A stretch of 49,993 bases of DNA from NCBI GenBank assembly GCA_900541395.1, contig UQJT01000016.1:1-49993 (forward strand), in the 5' to 3' direction. The position numbers and the translations under genes were made by a program. The stretch is from an uncultured Desulfovibrio sp. Lineage in GTDB: Bacteria > Desulfobacterota > Desulfovibrionia > Desulfovibrionales > Desulfovibrionaceae. Every line of letters starts with the position of its first letter. Within the stretch, counting starts at the first letter, position 1. Under the pieces are notes generated by a model. It was not told where the DNA came from. It saw only the letters and a list, made by a program, of their open reading frames with translations, and searched no databases. Of the stretch, positions 44,556 through 49,993 are shown one piece after another.

Positions 44556-44600
44556 GGGGGCCGGTTGGGGAAAAACTGCGGTTTCCCCCAACCGGCCCCC
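44556..44600. terminator. Long GC-rich stem-loop
   Basis: GGGGGCCGGTTGGGGAAA (44556-44573) pairs with 44582-44600 with one extra base, giving a stem of about 18 bp and an 8-nt loop. On the plus strand ATTCCCTTTTTC follows. Which transcript it would end is unclear. Confidence 0.5.
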
Positions 44601-44949
44601 CATTCCCTTTTTCTACCTTGATTCACCGTTTTTCTATGCCTCGCCTGTTCAACAAAACTTCGCGGCATCGCGCAAGAGCGCAAGGTGGCGGCCCTTCGTC
44701 GCTTAGCCGGGACAAGGTCGGGCCGCTCGTTTCGAACAGGTTGCGGCCGGGCGAAGGAACGCGCTTTGAATTGTTAGGAAAGACTTGGTAATACGGTGTG
44801 AGCCGCGAAGACCCGTCGCGGTTTTACCCCGCGGACATAAAGCTGAGCGGGGAGTGGACGAAGGTCGCTCCTCGCCCCCCTATCCGCTCCACGACGCTCG
44901 GCACCCGCCGGCGCGGGGCACTCGCTCTCACTCGCCGCACAAGTGCTGC

Positions 44950-45084
44950 GCTCGTTCGCGCTGCGCGGCATGCCGCCTTCTTTGACCGCCGGAGGCGCGA
45001 GCGTAGCGAACGTGGAGAGAGGAGCGAGGGCGCGGTCAGGCTTCGCCTGCCGCGCATAGTGACGAGCGACGAACGGAAGCATGC
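44950..45084 (-). repeat. Dispersed intergenic repeat type 2, inverted second copy
   Basis: Reverse complement of the unit at 37723-37856, from GCATGCTTCCGTTCGTCGCT to GCGAACGAGC, with about the same length and few changes, mostly in the middle (ACGTTCGCTACGCTCGCGCC). Confidence 0.8.
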
Positions 45085-45208
45085 CCGGGGGGCGTCATCT
45101 CTGCTCTCGATGCCCGTAGGCCTCGCGTTGCTCGGCAACGGGCACGGCCCCTGCGGGGCCGCCCGTCAGGTCGGTCTCAAAGCTCGCTACGCTCGCGCCT
45201 CCGGCGGT
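44985..45208. repeat. 25-bp perfect inverted repeat around a 174-bp spacer
   Basis: 44985-45009 and 45184-45208 are exact reverse complements (core GGAGGCGCGAGCGTAGCGA). The left arm lies within repeat type 2; the right arm ends 26 bases before the lpxB stop codon. Confidence 0.8.
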
Positions 45209-45234
45209 TTACTGGGTGGGATACAGCCTTCTCG

Positions 45235-46347
45235 TTATTCCCTCAGCGCGTCCAGCACGGCCCGCGCGGCTCTTTCCGCGCTGCCGGGGGGGCCGCACAG
45301 CTCGCGCAGTTCGTCGAGATCGCGGCCGATGGCGGCCAGGGGAACGGGATCGTCGAGCCATTCGGTCAGGCGGCGGGCCAGGGGGGCGGGGTCGGCGTCG
45401 GCCTGGATGTGCTCGGGAAAGGCCGTCCTGTTCAGGATGAGGTTGGTCAGACTGATCCACGGCACGTTGAGCACCCGGCGGCCGATGAAGGCGGACAACG
45501 GATGGACTTTGTAGGCCACCAGGGTGGGTACCCCCGCCAGGCCGGTTTCCAGGGTGGCCGTGCCCGAGGCGGCCAGTATGCACTGGCAGGAGCGCATGAA
45601 GGCATAGCGGCCTTCGGCGGGTTGAAAGCGCAGAGGCGCGGCGCTGGTCCAGAAACGGCGCAGATACTCTTCGCTGAAATGGGGCGCGCGGATACAGTGG
45701 AATTCCAGGTGGGGGAAACGAGGCAGCAGCAGGTCGGCCGCGCCGGAAAAGGCGGGCAGCAGGCTTTCCACCTCCTTGCGGCGGCTGCCTGGCATGACGC
45801 CGAGCCGACCCGGCACGGGGCGAACGGCGTCGATGGAAGCCCGGTCCACCAGGTCCACCAGAGGATTGCCCACATAGACCACGTCCATGTCGTGGCGGCG
45901 GTAGAAATCCACCTCGAAGGGCAGGATGGAAAAGACGCGGCGCACGTGGCGCCGGAGGAAGCGTACCCGGCCGCTCCGCCAGGCCCACAACTTGGGAGGA
46001 ATGAAGTAATAGACCGGGATGCCCAGGGCGTGGGCCATGCGGGCCACGCGGAAGTTGAAGTCCGGCGCGTCGACCAGCAGCACGGCATCGGGCCGCGCCT
46101 CGGCCAGCTTGGCCCTGATGCGGCCGAGCAGGCGCAGGATGCGGGGCAGGCTGGTCAGCACCTCCACCACGCCCATGACGGACAGTTCCTCCACCCGGAA
46201 CAGATTGTCCTGCCCGGCTCGCGCCAAGTTGTCGCCGCCCATGCCTACGGCCTTAAGCGTAGGGTCCAGCCGGGCCAGGGCGGTCAGCAGGGCTCCGGCC
46301 TGCACGTCGCCGGACAACTCGCCCGCGTTGATCCACAAGGTGCTCAC
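45235..46347 (-). CDS. lpxB: Lipid-A-disaccharide synthase
   Basis: The 370-residue protein matches LpxB: it opens with TLWINAGELSGDVQAGAL, has LVDAPDFNFRVARMAHALGI, PPKLWAWRSGRVRFLRRHV, LPFEVDFYRRHDMDVVYVGN, and LGVMPGSRRKEVESLLPAF. It joins 2,3-diacylglucosamine-1-phosphate and its UDP form into the lipid A disaccharide on the inner membrane face. It starts at GTG, whose bases overlap the previous stop (GTGA). Other lpx genes are not in the window. Confidence 0.94.
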   Translation of the reverse strand: MSTLWINAGELSGDVQAGALLTALARLDPTLKAVGMGGDNLARAGQDNLFRVEELSVMGVVEVLTSLPRILRLLGRIRAKLAEARPDAVLLVDAPDFNFRVARMAHALGIPVYYFIPPKLWAWRSGRVRFLRRHVRRVFSILPFEVDFYRRHDMDVVYVGNPLVDLVDRASIDAVRPVPGRLGVMPGSRRKEVESLLPAFSGAADLLLPRFPHLEFHCIRAPHFSEEYLRRFWTSAAPLRFQPAEGRYAFMRSCQCILAASGTATLETGLAGVPTLVAYKVHPLSAFIGRRVLNVPWISLTNLILNRTAFPEHIQADADPAPLARRLTEWLDDPVPLAAIGRDLDELRELCGPPGSAERAARAVLDALRE

Positions 46348-47345
46348 GGCAATAATCCTTCGCCGTCGGCGGCGCAGCCGCCGTGTTTTTCCGAAGGCGT
46401 CAGGCGTTCGTAGACCCGGTTGATGACCACGCCCGCCGTCAGGGCCAGCAGCAGCCGCACCAGCAGCACGCCCCACAGACTGGCCCCCAGCAGGGCCATG
46501 AGCAGGGTGTCTTCGATGAGGGAATGGGCGAGGCCCATCAGGGACATGGCGCAGAACACGTCGTGGCGGGACAGGGTGCCCTCGCGCGCGTTTTTGATGA
46601 TGATCCCGCTGCCGTAGATGAGCCCCATGCCGAAGCCCACGATGATCACGGCGGCGGCCCGGGGCGAAATGCCGAGCAGGCGCAGGACGGGATGCAGCGC
46701 CCGGCCCAGCAGATCGGATACACGGAAGAAATCGATGCCGCGCTGCAGCAGCATGACGCCCCAGACCAGCAAGTAAATTTTGGCCAGATTCAGCGTTTCG
46801 CCCCAGACCCATCCGGTCAACCCCGCCGGAGCGGGACCCGGTTCCAGCAGAATGGCGGCCGGGGAGGCCAGCGTGCCCGTGGCCGCGCACAAGCCGCGCA
46901 TGATCAGCCCGGCCAGCACGGCCATGCCGAGGCGCAGGATAAGCTGCACGGGCATGGACAGGCCGCATTGTCCGGCAATGCGGGTTTCCAGCACCAGGCT
47001 GTGGGCCACCAGCATCATGAGGGCGAACACGGTGGCCTGCCCCGTGCTTAAAGCGGGAAGATCGGGCAGCAGGCCGAGGAAGACGATGATCCCCGAATAA
47101 ATGTTGACCAGCATGGCCGCGGCCCAGGCCAAGCCCAGTTCGGCGGGCAGTCCCACCAATTCCATCACGGGCCGCAGAGGCAGGGCAAGATACCGTATGG
47201 CTCCGACTTCGGTGAGGATTTTTACCGCAACGACAATGGGGATGAGAAAGCGGAACAGGCCCAGCGCCACATGATGGCCGTCCCGCCAGGAGGCGGCCAG
47301 GGCGCGCGCGAAAGCGCGGGGCAGAGAGCGTAAAGTCGGAAACAT
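46344..47345 (-). CDS. Nucleoside-recognition (Gate) domain membrane protein
   Basis: The 333-residue membrane protein has about eight hydrophobic segments and two Gate-type halves (FRFLIPIVVAVKILTEVGAI and, later, IIVGFGMGLIYGSGIIIKNA). It resembles nucleoside-recognition/SpmA-like proteins whose substrate is unknown. The start at 47345 is the likely one; starts further upstream lie in a hairpin region. It overlaps lpxB by 4 nt, so the two are coupled, which suggests an envelope role. Confidence 0.78.
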   Translation of the reverse strand: MFPTLRSLPRAFARALAASWRDGHHVALGLFRFLIPIVVAVKILTEVGAIRYLALPLRPVMELVGLPAELGLAWAAAMLVNIYSGIIVFLGLLPDLPALSTGQATVFALMMLVAHSLVLETRIAGQCGLSMPVQLILRLGMAVLAGLIMRGLCAATGTLASPAAILLEPGPAPAGLTGWVWGETLNLAKIYLLVWGVMLLQRGIDFFRVSDLLGRALHPVLRLLGISPRAAAVIIVGFGMGLIYGSGIIIKNAREGTLSRHDVFCAMSLMGLAHSLIEDTLLMALLGASLWGVLLVRLLLALTAGVVINRVYERLTPSEKHGGCAADGEGLLP

Positions 47346-47396
47346 GGCAAAGCGCCCATCCGGAAGTCGGTGTTGGAAAAAATGCCTGGAACTCAT

Positions 47397-47428
47397 TTCA
47401 TAATTCAGTCCAAGGGTTGAATTATGAA
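47397..47428. repeat. 11-bp perfect palindrome upstream of the nucleoside-recognition gene
   Basis: TTCATAATTCA (47397-47407) and TGAATTATGAA (47418-47428) are exact reverse complements across 10 bases. It may be an operator or hairpin between rfbD and the next gene. A related sequence (ATAATTCGTATGAAATGAC) recurs, inverted, near 47517-47535. Confidence 0.6.
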
Positions 47429-47482
47429 GATCATTCGCCAAAAAACGCGGTTTTGGGCTCATTCACGGCGCTTTTCGCGCCG

Positions 47483-47502
47483 CGCCGGACTCTCGTCCGG
47501 CG
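47483..47502 (-). terminator. Hairpin after rfbD
   Basis: CGCCGGAC (47483-47490) and GTCCGGCG (47495-47502) form an 8-bp stem with loop TCTC, next to a CGGCGC/GCGCCG stem (about 47466-47482). Probably the end of the rfbB-rfbD transcript. Confidence 0.5.
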
Positions 47503-47537
47503 TTGGAAGCCATTTTATAATTCGTATGAAATGACTT

Positions 47538-48476
47538 CTAATGAGCTTCCGTCCCGGCGGCAAAGGACTGGAAAATATAGTCGCGCAGGGCTTGAGGCCA
47601 GGGCCGGGGCTTGATGCCCGTCAGTCGGGTCAGACGACCGGTATCGAGCACGGAATAGGTCGGACGTCGGGCTTTTTGCGGCCATTGTTCGGAGGTGATG
47701 GGCTGCACCAGGGAATCGACGTTGGCCAGCGAAACCGCTTCACAGGCCAGTTCGCACCAACTGGCCTGGCCGCCGTTGGCGGCGTGCACCACGCCCGTGG
47801 CCTCGGCTTCGGCCAGGGCCAGACTCATGGCGGCCAGATCGGCGGTGAAGGTGGGCGACCCCACCTGGTCGTGGACCACGGTCAGACGGGGAGACGAAGC
47901 CGCCAGACGCAGAATGGTGCTGACGAAATTTTTGCGGCCCGGTCCGAACAGCCAGGCCGAGCGCAGCACGCAGGCGTTATCCGGGGCGGCGGTCAGCAAA
48001 GCTTGCTCTCCGGCCAGTTTGCTGGCTCCGTATACCGACAGGGGATCGGTGGGGTCGTCTTCGACATAAGGCGTGCGCTTTTTGCCGTTGAACACGAAAT
48101 CCGTGCCGTAATGGATAAGCCGGACGGAGGAGCCCCGCACAATGCGGCCCAGCAGGGCCGGAAAGGATTTGTTGACGGCATAGGCTTCGTCGGCGTGCTC
48201 CTCGGCGTCGTCCACGGCGGTGTAGGCGACGGCGTTGAACACGTAGCGCGGATTGAGGTCGGCGATGCGCGCTTCCAGCCAATCCGGGGAGGTGATGGGG
48301 CCGTCTTCGCGTCCCAGGGTGCGCACGGTCCAGCCCTTGGCCTCGGCGGCCCGCGTCAGGGCCTGGCCAAGCATGCCCGTGGCTCCGCCCAGCACCAGGG
48401 CCACGGGCGGCAAGGGCGCGGAACCCGGTACGTCCGTGGAGGACAGGTCGGGAGCATCGGCATCCGTTGCGTTCAT
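47538..48476 (-). CDS. rfbD: dTDP-4-dehydrorhamnose reductase
   Basis: The 312-residue protein is an extended-SDR of the RmlD type: a nucleotide loop GGATGMLGQAL near 27-37, the catalytic YGASKLAGEQ (Tyr/Lys), NAVAYTAVDDAEEHADEAY, and the SAWLFGPGRKNFVSTIL segment. It makes dTDP-L-rhamnose, used in surface polysaccharide. The start ATG overlaps the rfbB stop by 4 nt (ATGA). rfbA and rfbC are not in the window. The first ~25 residues are an Asp/Ala/Pro-rich tail unlike most relatives. Confidence 0.93.
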   Translation of the reverse strand: MNATDADAPDLSSTDVPGSAPLPPVALVLGGATGMLGQALTRAAEAKGWTVRTLGREDGPITSPDWLEARIADLNPRYVFNAVAYTAVDDAEEHADEAYAVNKSFPALLGRIVRGSSVRLIHYGTDFVFNGKKRTPYVEDDPTDPLSVYGASKLAGEQALLTAAPDNACVLRSAWLFGPGRKNFVSTILRLAASSPRLTVVHDQVGSPTFTADLAAMSLALAEAEATGVVHAANGGQASWCELACEAVSLANVDSLVQPITSEQWPQKARRPTYSVLDTGRLTRLTGIKPRPWPQALRDYIFQSFAAGTEAH

Positions 48477-49492
48477 AGGCGTTCTCCGTACCAAAGTTTT
48501 TCAAAGTCGCGGTAGGTTCCGGATTCCACCTGCTCCACCCACTCGCCGTGGCTTTCGTACCAGGCCACGGTATCGGCCAGGCCCTGTTCAAAGCTGCGGA
48601 CGGGAGCAAAGCCCAGTTCGCGCGCGGCCAGGGAAAAATCCATGGCGTAGCGCGCGTCGTGGCCGGGCCGGTCCTTGACGAAGCGGATCAGGCTTTCGGG
48701 GCGATTCACCAGGCGCAGAACGGCGCGCACCACATCCAGATTAGTACGTTCCGAAGCGCCGCCGAAGTTGTATACGCCGCCGGGCCGTCCCTTTTCCAGG
48801 GCCAGCAGAACGCCCCGGCAGTGATCCTCCACGTGTATCCAATCCCGGATGTTGGCCCCCGTCCCGTACACGGGCAGGGCCTCGCCCTTGCGGGCGCGGG
48901 AAATCATAAGCGGAATGAGTTTTTCCGGAAACTGATACGGGCCGTAATTGTTGGAGCAGCGGGTGACGACCGTGTCCTGCCCGAAAGTGACGTGGGCGGC
49001 GCGGACCAGCAGATCCGACGCGGCCTTGGAGGCCGAATAGGGGCTGTTGGGGGCCAGGGGCGTGTCCTCGCGGAACGCGCCCTCCGCGCCCAGGCTGCCG
49101 TACACCTCGTCGGTGGACACGTGCACGAAGCGCGGCACGCCCGCCCGGCGGGCGGCGTCCAACAGAACCTGGGTTCCCATCACATTGGTGGCCACAAAGG
49201 GCGAGGCGTCGGCGATGGAGCGATCCACATGACTTTCGGCCGCAAAATGGACCACGGCGTCGAAAGAGCGGGTCGCGAACAGCTCGCCGACAAAGGGGGC
49301 GTCGGCTATATCGCCCTTGACGAAGCTGTAGCGGGCGGCCCGGTCCGGCGGCAGATCGGCCAGATTGGCGGGGTTGCCCGCATAGGTCAACTTGTCCAGA
49401 TTGACCACCCGCGTATCGGGGCGCTCGGCCAGGACCAGCCGGATGAAATTGGAGCCGATGAAGCCGCAGCCTCCGGTGATCAGAAGCGACAT
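48473..49492 (-). CDS. rfbB: dTDP-glucose 4,6-dehydratase
   Basis: The 339-residue extended SDR has GGCGFIGSNFIR (7-18), HFAAESHVDRSI, STDEVYGSLG, the catalytic YSASKAASDLL, and CSNNYGPYQFPEKLIPLM. It converts dTDP-glucose to dTDP-4-keto-6-deoxyglucose, the second step of the rhamnose path, and feeds rfbD, with which it overlaps. Confidence 0.96.
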   Translation of the reverse strand: MSLLITGGCGFIGSNFIRLVLAERPDTRVVNLDKLTYAGNPANLADLPPDRAARYSFVKGDIADAPFVGELFATRSFDAVVHFAAESHVDRSIADASPFVATNVMGTQVLLDAARRAGVPRFVHVSTDEVYGSLGAEGAFREDTPLAPNSPYSASKAASDLLVRAAHVTFGQDTVVTRCSNNYGPYQFPEKLIPLMISRARKGEALPVYGTGANIRDWIHVEDHCRGVLLALEKGRPGGVYNFGGASERTNLDVVRAVLRLVNRPESLIRFVKDRPGHDARYAMDFSLAARELGFAPVRSFEQGLADTVAWYESHGEWVEQVESGTYRDFEKLWYGERL

Positions 49493-49565
49493 GACGCCCT
49501 CATGGTGCGGTTGGTGGAGTAAAAGAAGGCAAAAAGATACGCCCCGGTTTCCGCCCCGTCAACGC

Positions 49566-49610
49566 GACGCGGCTTTCCGGCGCGACAAGGCCCCGCCGGA
49601 AAGCCGCGTC
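49566..49610 (-). terminator. 17-bp perfect hairpin terminator
   Basis: 49566-49582 and 49594-49610 are exact reverse complements (GACGCGGCTTTCCGGCG arm) with an 11-nt loop. It begins 4 nt past the stop of the partial gene on the minus strand and isolates rfbB. The U-tract is missing. Confidence 0.7.
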
Positions 49611-49614
49611 GGCG

Positions 49615-49993
49615 CTATTGGGGTTGTTCGGGGAACAGATAGCCGTAGCGGGTGGCCATCTTGTCGGTCTGTTCCACGATGCGGGCCGCCAGGCCGTCCA
49701 CGTCCTCGGGGGTGAGCACGCCCACCTCGCTGTCCAGGTAATGGCGCAACGTGGCTTCGCTGAGCGAGAACACCCAGACCACGGAATACACCGAGCCCAC
49801 GCCGGGCCGGTCTTTGAATTCCGGCGCGGTGGACAGCAGGATGCGGAATTTGGGGGTGTCCTTGGAGTCCAGCGTGAACAGATTGCTGCTGTTGAGCAGT
49901 TCCTTCACGCGGGTGGACAGGCGGGAACCTATGCTGTCGTCGCCTTTGTACTCTACGGCCACCGGAGTATGGCGTTCGGAGATTTTTATGGGC
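49615..49993 (-). CDS. Unknown protein, 5' end outside the window
   Basis: About 125 residues of the C-terminal part are present; the frame stays open to the window edge (residues ...PIKISERHTPVAVEYKGDD...), so the true start is further upstream. It has alternating polar/hydrophobic strands (KFRILLSTAPEF, GSVYSVVWVFSL), suggesting a compact alpha/beta domain. No family is recognised. Confidence 0.6.
   Translation of the reverse strand, partial: PIKISERHTPVAVEYKGDDSIGSRLSTRVKELLNSSNLFTLDSKDTPKFRILLSTAPEFKDRPGVGSVYSVVWVFSLSEATLRHYLDSEVGVLTPEDVDGLAARIVEQTDKMATRYGYLFPEQPQ

Larger units (their letters stand above)
44291..45234. other. 944-bp intergenic region rich in inverted repeats
   Basis: The longest gene-free stretch of the window. 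It holds the macA upstream sites, a 9-bp hairpin (AAGCGACAC 44444-44452 with 44467-44475), a long G/C stem at 44556-44600, repeat type 2 in inverted orientation (44950-45084), and a 25-bp perfect inverted repeat (44985-45009 with 45184-45208). Several frames are open on both strands but none has a ribosome-binding site or protein-like composition. Confidence 0.65.

Noticed and set aside
44438..44791. Plus-strand frame of 117 codons upstream of macA
   Set aside because: It runs through the long GC stem and hairpins, and has no family resemblance or convincing start.

Overview
The window looks like a chromosome segment of a sulfate-reducing Desulfovibrionaceae bacterium (a Desulfovibrio or close relative). 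The evidence is high-GC Gram-negative DNA, a Desulfovibrio-type homotrimeric porin, a very long FAD/Fe-S oxidase fusion of the lactate/glycolate oxidase type, HdrD-like Fe-S proteins, and a predicted selenoprotein. Most of the window is housekeeping and envelope genes. Two short stretches are clearly accessory: a tyrosine recombinase plus autotransporter module (about 21.6-26.4 kb) and a roughly 1-kb AT-rich patch (about 29.9-30.9 kb).

Layout. 0.2-7.3 kb (minus): FAD/Fe-S oxidase fusion, macro-domain hydrolase, B3/B4-domain protein, M23 peptidase, CBS-pair protein. 7.8-16.7 kb (plus): pcm, pgsA, ftsB, a TPR protein, a lipoprotein, fbp, tsaD, the overlapping trxA-trxB-bamD run, and a DUF554 membrane protein. 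17.1-17.8 kb (minus): ACT-domain protein and tatA. 17.9-21.6 kb (plus): unknown protein, HAD phosphatase, dksA-like gene, rqcH. 21.6-26.4 kb: tyrosine recombinase and autotransporter, with a candidate invertible promoter between them. 26.4-29.9 kb (minus): glpB, glpA and a small RRM protein. 30.3 kb: foreign-looking P-loop protein. 31.0-33.8 kb (plus): selenocysteine-containing Fe-S protein and a sodium:solute symporter. 34.1-37.7 kb (plus): clpS-clpA-aat, a complete N-degron set. 38.1-44.3 kb (minus): porin, then an outer-membrane factor, MacB and MacA. 45.2-50 kb (minus): lpxB, a nucleoside-recognition membrane protein, rfbD, rfbB and a partial gene.

Two signals stand out. (1) Between the tyrosine recombinase and the autotransporter, a 20-bp inverted repeat (19/20 identical) flanks a 142-bp AT-rich segment. 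Its best promoter, TTGACA-17-TATTTT, currently points away from the autotransporter. This is the architecture of a phase-variable DNA switch carrying its own recombinase. (2) The Fe-S protein at 31.0-32.4 kb has an in-frame UGA followed at the right distance by a SECIS-like hairpin with a GGUC-containing loop, so it is best read as one 457-residue selenoprotein rather than two fragments.

Intergenic regions also carry dispersed structured repeats. One family has full copies at 1-175 and 7532-7713 whose stems show compensatory base changes. Another has inverted copies at 37723-37856 and 44950-45084. A 41-bp near-perfect inverted repeat lies between clpA and aat. All calls come from reading the sequence; no database search was run.
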